A stretch of 64,000 nucleotides of DNA from positions 186,001-250,000 of the forward strand of contig JARKRC010000056.1 in the NCBI GenBank assembly GCA_029974595.1, given 5' to 3'. Made by a program: the position numbers and the translations under genes. The notes below the pieces were generated by a model, which saw nothing but the letters and a program-made list of their open reading frames with translations, was not told where the DNA came from and did no database searches. This DNA comes from Ereboglobus sp. GTDB taxonomy: Bacteria; Verrucomicrobiota; Verrucomicrobiia; Opitutales; Opitutaceae. This document shows positions 26,498 to 34,166 of the stretch, one piece after another; position 1 is the first letter of the stretch, and each line of letters begins with the position of its first letter.

Positions 26498-27592
26498 TTA
26501 CCCGTGCCGTATCATCTTCGTGAGCTTTTGATGCCAGGCTACCTCGCGCCACATGCCGCAAAATTGCGGGCCGCAAAAATTGCTCGTGCACATGCCGCGC
26601 CAGCGCCCGGTTGAAAGCGCGGTTTTGACGCCAAACTCGCAACCTTCCTTCACCCAACCCCAATCGAGCCCCGGCCAGTCTTTGTAATCGACCACGCTCC
26701 ACGCTTCCGTCGTGACAAGCATCTTGTCCGCTTTTTCCGAAGCCGCGGCGGTTGTGAGAATGACTTTTTCCAGCAATCCGAGCCAGTGTTGTTCATTGGC
26801 GCGGTAAGTCGGCTCGCCATGTTGCGTAAGATTTTCGTAACCTTTCGGATCGAAGAGTTCATAGCGGTATCCGACGCGCTTATAAAAATCCCCCGTGTTT
26901 GCGCTGGCCATCCAGAGATGCGGTTCGAGGAAATCGAGAAACTCCACGGACACTTCTGCATAGCGATGCGGGTGCGTGTTGGTCGAAAATGTAAGCGGCA
27001 TTTCGGGGTAACACCCGCGCACGACAGCAATGGCGCGCCGCATCCAGTCGAGTGATGCGGGCGAGTTCCAATCGCCCGAGCCGTAAGGCGGACGATTATT
27101 GAAAACGGGTGCCCACGATGAATGTGTCCACTCGTTGCAGAGGTCGACGTAGAGAATGGCATCCATCAATCCCGCTTTCTCGATATGGTTCAATGTCGCG
27201 AGCCAAGCCGCGCCGTGTTGCTCGGGCGTGACGATGCGCATGCGCATGTTGTCCTCATCCTGACGGAACCACGTTGAAAGACCGACTTTGATTTTTCGCT
27301 CCGCGCATTTTTCTATAAACTCGATGAGTGCGGGCATGGGGCTGACTTTTACGCGAGCGGGGGCGCCCCAATCCTGCGTGTTCCACGCTGGTTGCAGCGA
27401 CCACTCGCGTTTGGGATCGGCGGCGATAAGATGGGGATATGCGTCGATGCGTACGCTGTCGTAGCCGCGTTCCGCAAGCTCATCGAGCGAGAGGTCCCAA
27501 TCTTCGTAGCCTGCGCCTGGCCAGCGACGTTCGAGCCACGAAAAATCCCACATGGTTATTGCGAAGGGTTTCGGAAAGATCGGTGTTTTCAT
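26498..27592 (-). CDS. Cellulase-like (clan GH-A TIM barrel) glycoside hydrolase, cytoplasmic
   Basis: A 364-residue TIM-barrel hydrolase without a signal peptide. VDLCNEWTH places Glu154 at the end of strand 4 as acid/base, and LVTTEAWS places Glu296 at the end of strand 7 as nucleophile, the classic clan GH-A pair. STNTHPHRYAEVSVEFLDFLEPHLWMAS contains other active-site aromatics. It resembles the cellulase-like proteins often found in glycan-utilization loci of Bacteroidetes and Verrucomicrobia; the exact GH family cannot be fixed from the sequence alone. The gene lies downstream of the lyase gene on the same strand after a 148-bp gap and would act on imported oligosaccharides. Confidence 0.72.
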   Translation of the reverse strand: MKTPIFPKPFAITMWDFSWLERRWPGAGYEDWDLSLDELAERGYDSVRIDAYPHLIAADPKREWSLQPAWNTQDWGAPARVKVSPMPALIEFIEKCAERKIKVGLSTWFRQDEDNMRMRIVTPEQHGAAWLATLNHIEKAGLMDAILYVDLCNEWTHSSWAPVFNNRPPYGSGDWNSPASLDWMRRAIAVVRGCYPEMPLTFSTNTHPHRYAEVSVEFLDFLEPHLWMASANTGDFYKRVGYRYELFDPKGYENLTQHGEPTYRANEQHWLGLLEKVILTTAAASEKADKMLVTTEAWSVVDYKDWPGLDWGWVKEGCEFGVKTALSTGRWRGMCTSNFCGPQFCGMWREVAWHQKLTKMIRHG

Positions 27593-27693
27593 AGAGGGAG
27601 CTGATCACGCACCAGTTTCACTGTTTTCCGCGCGACTTCAAGCGGCGAGGCGGTGTATTAGTATTAGATGTGCGTTTTATTGCGTCTCAACAG

Positions 27694-27711
27694 ATCGAGA
27701 TTATTCTCGAT
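27694..27711. promoter_or_regulatory. Perfect short inverted repeat ATCGAGA-TTAT-TCTCGAT
   Basis: A 7-bp perfect stem with a 4-base loop lies between the lyase gene stop (27741) and the cellulase-like gene start (27592) on the minus strand. No T-run follows, so it may be an operator or mRNA processing/stability hairpin rather than a terminator. Confidence 0.3.
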
Positions 27712-27740
27712 TCCCTCATGTGTGAGGTTTCATGTTGAGA

Positions 27741-29972
27741 TCATTTAACGATCTGATGCCAGCGCGGCATTTTGTCTTTAATCATCTGGTTTCTAAAATC
27801 ATCTGCGCCTTGATACATGTGTTTGTTGAGCGGCATTTCAAAAAGCGTTCTGCCATCGTAGTGTAGTTCACAGCCGTATTGGAAAGCGGTCTCTTTTGCG
27901 CCGTCTTTATATTCGCGCACAAAGGCGAAATCGGAATCGGTGCGCAGCTTTCCGTAGTCAACCTGCCCCGTCCGGAAATCCCAGAGGGGACGTCCGCGGA
28001 GGTTGGTCAGGCCGATGGTCTGGTCGAGTTTCAAGCCAACGGTGACCAGATCGCCGCCGAGCTTGAATGTGAGTCCGAGCGTGCGCCCGTCTTCACGTTC
28101 ATTGGCGATGAGTTTCACGTCGTCGAGCATGGCGGCGTTGAATGTGCCGGGATCATGCGGACGGAGAACCGTGACGAAGAGGAGGCGCTGGCCCTTGAAG
28201 AAGTAGGTGTTTTGGTATTGGAGAAAAACCTTCGATGGGTTGAAGCGTCGCTCGATTTCTTTGACCTTCGTGACCTTGTCCCCGTTTCCGAGGAATTGGA
28301 TGAGGAGTTCCTTGTTATGCGTATTCGGCCAGTATTCTTTGCGGATGGGAATGCGTTCAGGCCAGCTCACCACGTAATTGTCGCCCTGTTTCAAGATATT
28401 GTCGGGATGCCAGGTATTGCAGAAAACCTTCACGCCGGGTTCGTCGATGAGGATTGAATCCACGACAATATGCAAACTCGTTTCGGGCGAAAAAAGGATG
28501 ATGCGGTCGCCGGTGTAGCCGCGTTCCCTGTCAACGAGCCGCGTGCGCGAGTAGTCGAGGCTGCCGAAATTGCCAAAGTGTATTTTTTCGGTCTGCACGG
28601 CGTGGTAGGAGCGGTCTTTCGTTATGTAGTCAAAGGCATCTCCTTCGTAGGGCATCATCTGGCCGGTGCGCGCCACGATCTTATTATGATAAAAATCGGC
28701 GCGCCAGCCGTCTTCCCATGTTTGTATGGAAGTATGCCGGTAGCCGCCGTCGGCCAGGAGGACGGTCTTTCCGGCCATGAGCAGGTCGATGGCGTTTTCG
28801 TCGGAATGGCCGTGATGGGGCTTTTCCTGAAAAGCATTGAGCTGCGCGTTGAGATAGTCGCGCCCAAAGCGCCCGTAGGCGCCTTCATCGCGGTAGTTCA
28901 GCATGGCGTAGTCGCCGTTTGCGCTGCGGAAGGTTATTTTTTTTGAAATGAGATCGTCGATTGCCTCGCGGGATTTGACAGGCGCAAACGCTTTGAGCGG
29001 CACGCCGGAATCCATCCATCGCAGCGCGGTGGAAATGGTATACATGGAGCCCGCGTCGAGCTTCCGCCAGTATTGCATGCAGGCCTCGTAGAGCTGGCGC
29101 GCGGCGTCGAGGTATTCGCCGTCCTTGTAACGGCTGCCGGCAAGCACGAGGTTGGCGACGCTCCAGTCCCAGTTATGCGTCCAGTCTCCGTCGCCCCAAT
29201 CGGGCAAAAGGCCATTGGGCATGATAAGCGATCGTATATAATCGAAATAATAGCGAGTGGTGACGGGCTTCAGATATTCGTCCAGTTCGCCCTGCAGCTC
29301 TGCGAGCGTGAGCGTGTAGGTTTGCCAGAAAGGCAGGTAGATCGACGCGTCCTCGATCGACCATTGATACATGCTGTCGGCGGCGAGGGCGTTGCCGTAT
29401 GATTTCCATTTTTTGACATCGGGTGCATCGGGCACGGCTTTGGCGGCGAAGAGAAATGCCGCGCCGTCGATGAGTCCGCGGTTGTGAGGGCCGAAATCCG
29501 TATAGTCGTAGTGCGTCGCGACGCTGGCGATGATCTGGTCCTCGATCATCTTGCGCTGCTCGCTTGTGAGCGCGTCTTTCGCCTTCAAATACATGTAGGC
29601 TTCGCAAAAGGGCACCATGTTGCGGAAACCATTGATAAATGCCGTTTGCGCGCCATCCGGCTTTTTCGCGGCGTGCACAAGCGCCACGATGTCGTCTTGT
29701 GCCCATTGCAGGAATTTCGCGTCTCCTGTGATTGAGTGGAGGTTCACCATGGCGGCGAGTGTATTGGCGTAGCCGCGATTTGGCTTGATCGTGCCGCGCG
29801 AGACTCCACGCGCGAAGCCTTCGTGTGTCTTTTGCACGGCGGCGACCGTGTCCTTGAGCATCTGCTCCTTGAAGGCTGCCGTCGTCGGCGTGCCTGCGGC
29901 CTGGGTGACGAGGCTTGTCATGGAGATGAGGATTGCGAGTGAACAGGCGCGGATTGATGTCGTTTTTTTCAT
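27741..29972 (-). CDS. Secreted heparinase II/III-like polysaccharide lyase
   Basis: A 743-residue secreted enzyme. The start at 29972 is preferred over the longer frame (30185) because it begins the signal peptide MKKTTSIRACSLAILISMTSLVTQA. Residues ~30-400 form an (alpha/alpha) toroid. HHGHSDENAIDLLMAGKTVLLADGGYRHT begins the beta-sandwich half and carries the HGHxD active-site/metal signature of heparinase II/III-like lyases. The C-terminal half is beta-rich. Such enzymes cleave uronate-containing polysaccharides by beta-elimination and leave the unsaturated ends that GH105/GH88 enzymes remove. The gene is divergent from the esterase gene at 30194. Two copies of the LacI-type operator TGCAA-N3-TTGCA lie in the shared upstream region, linking it to the GH105/symporter operon. 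Confidence 0.82.
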   Translation of the reverse strand: MKKTTSIRACSLAILISMTSLVTQAAGTPTTAAFKEQMLKDTVAAVQKTHEGFARGVSRGTIKPNRGYANTLAAMVNLHSITGDAKFLQWAQDDIVALVHAAKKPDGAQTAFINGFRNMVPFCEAYMYLKAKDALTSEQRKMIEDQIIASVATHYDYTDFGPHNRGLIDGAAFLFAAKAVPDAPDVKKWKSYGNALAADSMYQWSIEDASIYLPFWQTYTLTLAELQGELDEYLKPVTTRYYFDYIRSLIMPNGLLPDWGDGDWTHNWDWSVANLVLAGSRYKDGEYLDAARQLYEACMQYWRKLDAGSMYTISTALRWMDSGVPLKAFAPVKSREAIDDLISKKITFRSANGDYAMLNYRDEGAYGRFGRDYLNAQLNAFQEKPHHGHSDENAIDLLMAGKTVLLADGGYRHTSIQTWEDGWRADFYHNKIVARTGQMMPYEGDAFDYITKDRSYHAVQTEKIHFGNFGSLDYSRTRLVDRERGYTGDRIILFSPETSLHIVVDSILIDEPGVKVFCNTWHPDNILKQGDNYVVSWPERIPIRKEYWPNTHNKELLIQFLGNGDKVTKVKEIERRFNPSKVFLQYQNTYFFKGQRLLFVTVLRPHDPGTFNAAMLDDVKLIANEREDGRTLGLTFKLGGDLVTVGLKLDQTIGLTNLRGRPLWDFRTGQVDYGKLRTDSDFAFVREYKDGAKETAFQYGCELHYDGRTLFEMPLNKHMYQGADDFRNQMIKDKMPRWHQIVK

Positions 29973-30046
29973 GGAAAGGGGAGGTGGGTATGAGTGACGT
30001 GCGAGTGAGTTTGCCCAGCGTGAAACAAGACGCACGCAGCAACTCT

Positions 30047-30059
30047 TGCAACTGTTGCA
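30047..30059. promoter_or_regulatory. LacI-type operator, copy 3 (TGCAA-CTG-TTGCA)
   Basis: A 13-bp inverted repeat of the same TGCAA-N3-TTGCA type as at 5574 and 6625, 75 bases upstream of the minus-strand lyase start. Confidence 0.65.
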
Positions 30060-30081
30060 GCGATGACGGCTTTGTCGTGCA

Positions 30082-30094
30082 TGCAATGTTTGCA
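30082..30094. promoter_or_regulatory. LacI-type operator, copy 4 (TGCAA-TGT-TTGCA)
   Basis: The fourth copy of the repeat. Its centre is 35 bp from copy 3, and it lies 100 bases upstream of the plus-strand esterase start. Two closely spaced operators in a divergent region would allow cooperative or looped repression of both genes. Confidence 0.65.
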
Positions 30095-30153
30095 AGCCTT
30101 TCGGCAACGATGTCATCCGTGTCCACTCTGAAACAAATGCCTCTCTCAATCTA

Positions 30154-30173
30154 CCGCGATGGAGCCATCGCGG
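30154..30173 (+). promoter_or_regulatory. Leader hairpin upstream of the esterase gene
   Basis: A perfect 8-bp GC-rich stem, CCGCGATG-GAGC-CATCGCGG, ends 20 bases before the ATG at 30194. It could influence translation or mRNA stability. No regulatory RNA class is recognised. Confidence 0.35.
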
Positions 30174-30193
30174 AACAGCGATCATCTTTTATC

Positions 30194-32392
30194 ATGAAAA
30201 CCAATCGAAGCCTGCTTGCATGTGTTGTGTTGTTCGTTTTTGCCGCCGCATCACTTCGCGCCGATGTGACGCTTTCCGCTCCCTTCGGCAACAATGCGGT
30301 CATTCAACGGGACAGGCCGATTTCCGTTTGGGGCAAGGCTGAACCCGGCGAAGCCGTCACCGTGCAATTCGGCGGGCGCACTGTGCGCGCCACTGCAGAT
30401 GCTGCGGGACGCTGGCGGGTCGAGATTCCGGCGCTTCCTGCCAGCCGGAATCCGGGCGATCTCATCATCACCGGCAAAAACCGGGTCGTCTTCAGAAATA
30501 TCCTCGTCGGGGATGTGTGGCTTTGTGCCGGTCAGTCGAACATGGAGTGGAATGTCGCCCGGACGGACAACGCGCGCGAGGAGGTCGCCGCCGCCAATCA
30601 CCCCGGCATCCGCTACATCAAGATCGACCGCGCCATCGCGTCGGCCCCGTCGGAGCGCGCAACGGGCGTCTGGCGTCTTTGCACACGGCGCGAGATCGGC
30701 TCCTGCTCGGCGGTCGCATATTTTTTTGCGCGTGAGATCAATCGTGAAACCGGCGTGCCGATTGGCATCATCCAAAGCTCGTGGAGTGGCGCGATGATCG
30801 AGTCATTCATGCCGCCGGCAACGCTGGCCGCGCCCGCGTTCCCTGAAGTTTCGCGGCGCTGGCAGCAAACGCTGGATGCCTTTCCGAAAAACAAAGCCAA
30901 ATACGATGCCGATCTCGCCGCATGGAAAAAGGAGCGCGACGCTGCCGTCGAAAGAAATGCGGCATTCGCCAAAAACGCGCCCCGCGAACCTGTCGGCATA
31001 GGACACCGTGACGAGCCTTCCGGCATTTTTAACGCCATGATCGCGCCGCTCGCACCCGTGGGGCTGCGCGGTTTTCTCTGGTATCAAGGCGAGGGCAACG
31101 CACAGCGTTTCGGCGAGTATCGCGGGCTCTTCACGACGATGATTGCGTCGTGGCGCGCCGCGTTTCAGCAAGGGGAGATCCCGTTCTACTGGGTGCAGCT
31201 TCCCAATTACAAAGCCGGACGCGGTGATGCCCGCATGCGCGCCTTCCTTCGCGAAGCGCAGGATCAAACGCTTTCGCTGCCCGGCACGGGTCAAGCCGTC
31301 ACCATCGACATCGGCAATCCCGATGACGAACACCCCACTAATAAACAGGAAGTCGGACGTCGTCTCGCGCTCATCGCTTTGAAAAATGTTTACGGCAAAA
31401 CCGTGGCGTGCGACAGCCCGCGTCTTGTGTCGGCGTGCGCGGAAGGAAAAGCCATGCGCGTCACGCTTGCACACGCCGCGGGGCTTGCGGTGCGCGGCGC
31501 TGCAACGCCTTCGTTTGAAGTTGCTGCAGCGGATGGTATTTTTAAGCCCGCCACTGCGAGCATCGAAAACAACGGCGTCGAGCTTGTGGTTTCATCGCCT
31601 GATGTTTCCGCGCCGGCTGTGGTGCGCTATGCGTGGCTCAACGATCCCGTTGCCAACCTCTACAACGCCGCCGGTCTTCCGCTCACGCCGTTCCGCAGCG
31701 ACGAATGGGAGGCCACTGACGTTTCGCGCACCAGCTCGATCATTCCCGACAATAAGGGTGGCAACAAATACTTCATGGAAAAGCACGCCGCTTTCCTTGC
31801 GCGAGCCAAGGAGGGGCCTGTCGGGGTTCTTTTCATTGGTGATTCGATCACCGACGGCTGGAGCAAAGCGCCCGCCGCTTGGGAAAAACATTTCGGAAAA
31901 TACCAGCCTGCGAACTTCGGCATATCCGGCGATTCCACGCAGCACGTCCTCTGGCGCATCGCGAATGGCGAACTGGACAATGTGAAGCCCAAGGCCGTCG
32001 TTCTCATGATCGGCACCAACAACACCGCCAGCAATACGCCCGCCGAAATCGCGCAGGGCGTGGCTACCATTATCAGCCGTATTCACGAAAAGATCCCAGC
32101 AGCCAGGGTTCTTCTCCTTGCCGTGTTTCCCCGGGGGCCGCGCACAGTGAATGGGAATTACGATGATGCCGTGAACCGCATGATTATAATCAACGACGTG
32201 AACACACGCCTCTCGTGCCTTGCCGATGGGAAACGCGTCCGCTTTCTCGACATCAACCCTGTTTTCCTTGGCCCCGATGGAAAAATCCCGAGCGAGGTCA
32301 TGCCCGACCAATTGCATCCCGGCCCGCATGGCTATCAGCTCTGGGCCGACGCCCTGCAGCCCGCACTCGACGAGATAATGCAGGAACCGTAG
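30194..32392 (+). CDS. Secreted double esterase: sialate O-acetylesterase (SASA) domain fused to a second SGNH/GDSL hydrolase
   Basis: A 732-residue secreted protein. The start at 30194 gives a signal peptide ending near LRADV; the frame extends upstream to 29933 but that stretch is not coding-like. Residues ~25-505 match sialate O-acetylesterases: GQSNMEW (nucleophile Ser115), GIIQSSWSGAMIESF, FLWYQGEGNA, and DDEHPTNKQEVGRRLA with the catalytic Asp/His. Residues ~525-732 form a second SGNH hydrolase: FIGDSITDGW, NFGISGDSTQHVLW, MIGTNNT and DQLHPGPHGY (blocks I, II, III and V). Both act on carbohydrate acetyl or similar esters, so the protein probably de-esterifies glycan outside the inner membrane before depolymerisation. 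It is divergent from the lyase gene and shares its two LacI-type operators. Confidence 0.87.
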   Translation: MKTNRSLLACVVLFVFAAASLRADVTLSAPFGNNAVIQRDRPISVWGKAEPGEAVTVQFGGRTVRATADAAGRWRVEIPALPASRNPGDLIITGKNRVVFRNILVGDVWLCAGQSNMEWNVARTDNAREEVAAANHPGIRYIKIDRAIASAPSERATGVWRLCTRREIGSCSAVAYFFAREINRETGVPIGIIQSSWSGAMIESFMPPATLAAPAFPEVSRRWQQTLDAFPKNKAKYDADLAAWKKERDAAVERNAAFAKNAPREPVGIGHRDEPSGIFNAMIAPLAPVGLRGFLWYQGEGNAQRFGEYRGLFTTMIASWRAAFQQGEIPFYWVQLPNYKAGRGDARMRAFLREAQDQTLSLPGTGQAVTIDIGNPDDEHPTNKQEVGRRLALIALKNVYGKTVACDSPRLVSACAEGKAMRVTLAHAAGLAVRGAATPSFEVAAADGIFKPATASIENNGVELVVSSPDVSAPAVVRYAWLNDPVANLYNAAGLPLTPFRSDEWEATDVSRTSSIIPDNKGGNKYFMEKHAAFLARAKEGPVGVLFIGDSITDGWSKAPAAWEKHFGKYQPANFGISGDSTQHVLWRIANGELDNVKPKAVVLMIGTNNTASNTPAEIAQGVATIISRIHEKIPAARVLLLAVFPRGPRTVNGNYDDAVNRMIIINDVNTRLSCLADGKRVRFLDINPVFLGPDGKIPSEVMPDQLHPGPHGYQLWADALQPALDEIMQEP

Positions 32393-32412
32393 CGTGGCCG
32401 ACAGCCGCGCTC

Positions 32413-32526
32413 GCATTTTGCAACCGGGTGCCACTGCGTTCGCGGAAGAAGCGCCGGGGGGCTCGTGCCCGTGATGCGCATGAAGGGTAATACTCTGGCG
32501 ATCAGCATGAAGTCATTTGGAGTGAC
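32413..32526. repeat. Intergenic repeated element, copy A (see 59819-59952)
   Basis: Two blocks are shared with the region before the MFS gene at 59981: an 18-base block (32413-32430, containing AACCGGGTG) and a 51-base block (32476-32526, ending GGAGTGAC) that matches the other copy at 38 of 51 positions. It lies between the esterase stop and the sulfatase start. The nature of the element is unknown. Confidence 0.55.
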
Positions 32527-32633
32527 GTGACGGGCCTGATGTTTTGTCTTCGTAGGTATGCACACAGCATTGTTTCATCCGGCGTTCAGATGCATGTGAC
32601 GCATTTCTGCTTCCAAAACATCACCAGACACAA

Positions 32634-34094
32634 ATGAAACCCAAACCACTCCTCCCGCTGGCCATGATGGCTGCCGCCGTCGGGCCGTTGCCAGCAACCC
32701 AGCCGACTGCCAATTTATCGACTCGTCCCAATGTGCTCTTCATCGCGGTCGATGACCTGCGCTTGAACCTGGGATGTTTTGGCGATCCGGTCGCGATCAC
32801 GCCCAATATCGACCGCCTCGCCGCGCGCGGCACGCGCTTTGCCCGGGCTTATACGCAACAGGCTGTTTGCAATGCGACCAGGGCTTCGCTCATGACAGGC
32901 TGCCGCCCCGATACAATCAAGGTGTGGAACAACTACGTGTTTTTCCGCGAAACCGTGCCTGATGTCATTACGCTGCCGGAGTATTTTAAGCATAATGGCT
33001 ATACAACGAACGCCATCGGGAAAATATATCATAATCAAACCACCATGAATGACTGGCAGTCATGGAGCGAAATCACCCCTGAGACAGCCTTCAAGGCAAA
33101 GCCTATGAGCCGCAAAGATCCCAACCAAAAAGGGAAGCGGAGAAACGCGACAAGCGCAATAGATGCTCCGGATGCCGAATATCCGGACGGGCAGGTGGCC
33201 CTGGCCGCGGCGAAGGAAATAAGGCGCTTGGCAACAACCAAAAACAAGGCTGACGCCCGTCCTTTCTTTCTGGCGGTAGGCATGCAAAAGCCGCACCTGC
33301 CATTTGCCTGCCCAAAACATTATTGGGATTTATACGACCCAAAAAAGATACCGCCGATAGAACAGGAAGCGCCTCCGAAGAACGCGCCCAAACTCGCGCT
33401 GCATGACTCGATGGAACTGCGTGATTATGCCGACATGCCAAAAAAGGGAGATTTTGCACCGGAGGTGAAAGCCAGATTGCGCCACGGGTATTATGCGGCC
33501 ACGAGTTTTACGGATGCTCAGGTGGGGATCGTTATAGATGCGTTGGATCGCAGCGGCCTCGCGGAAAACACGATTATTGTTTTATGGGGAGATCATGGCT
33601 ACCATCTCGGCGAGCATGGGATTTGGGGCAAGACGACATGCTATGAATCCGACACGCGGGTGCCTTTTATCATCGTGACACCGGACAAGCGTTCGAAGGG
33701 CGTGCGCACGGACGCGCTCGTGGAACTCCTGGACATATATCCGACATTGGTGGAGCTATGCGGCCTGCCTCCGCGAAAGGGACTGGAGGGACGAAGCCTG
33801 GTCGCCAATATCGGCAATCCGGATGCGCCGGGACTCGATGGGGCGCGCAGCCAGTTTATCCGTCCGTATGTTCGCAATCGTGATGCTGTTCCGGATTACA
33901 TGGGATATGCCGTGCGCACGGCAACGCATCGCTATGTCGAATGGAGAAAACATGGAACACTGAAAGTGGCGGCACGCGAGCTATACGCCTATAAGGGCGA
34001 CGAGCTTTTCGAAGTGGAAAATATTGCCGAGCATCCTGAAAATGCCGCACTCGTGAAAAAATTGTCCTCAATGCTCACACAAAAAATTCCGTGA
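32634..34094 (+). CDS. Sulfatase, iduronate-2-sulfatase-like
   Basis: A 486-residue type I sulfatase with an N-terminal export-like segment (residues 1-22). VDD (39-41) supplies calcium ligands. C79-N-A-T-R83 is the formylglycine motif in its less common CxAxR form, followed by ASLMTG. NAIGKIYHNQ and GDHGYHLGEHGIWGK are the other active-site segments. The pattern RPNVLFIAVDDLR...PNIDRLAARGTRFARAY, with the DVITLPEYFKHNGY stretch, is that of iduronate-2-sulfatase-type enzymes, which remove sulfate from uronate or other sugars in sulfated polysaccharides. It needs a formylglycine-generating enzyme encoded elsewhere. The gene stands alone on the plus strand after the esterase and converges on the GH95 gene. 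Confidence 0.88.
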   Translation: MKPKPLLPLAMMAAAVGPLPATQPTANLSTRPNVLFIAVDDLRLNLGCFGDPVAITPNIDRLAARGTRFARAYTQQAVCNATRASLMTGCRPDTIKVWNNYVFFRETVPDVITLPEYFKHNGYTTNAIGKIYHNQTTMNDWQSWSEITPETAFKAKPMSRKDPNQKGKRRNATSAIDAPDAEYPDGQVALAAAKEIRRLATTKNKADARPFFLAVGMQKPHLPFACPKHYWDLYDPKKIPPIEQEAPPKNAPKLALHDSMELRDYADMPKKGDFAPEVKARLRHGYYAATSFTDAQVGIVIDALDRSGLAENTIIVLWGDHGYHLGEHGIWGKTTCYESDTRVPFIIVTPDKRSKGVRTDALVELLDIYPTLVELCGLPPRKGLEGRSLVANIGNPDAPGLDGARSQFIRPYVRNRDAVPDYMGYAVRTATHRYVEWRKHGTLKVAARELYAYKGDELFEVENIAEHPENAALVKKLSSMLTQKIP

Positions 34095-34166
34095 TGCTTT
34101 TCAACGACTGGCGAGCCTGCACCTGGATGGATTACTATGTCGATCCATCGCCGGAAGTTTCAGGTG

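Noticed and set aside
32335-32565. 76-codon minus-strand frame as an annotated gene
   Set aside because: Only about 17 codons resemble the frame at 59788-60024, and the rest overlaps the esterase end. It is kept as a repeat finding and not called a gene.
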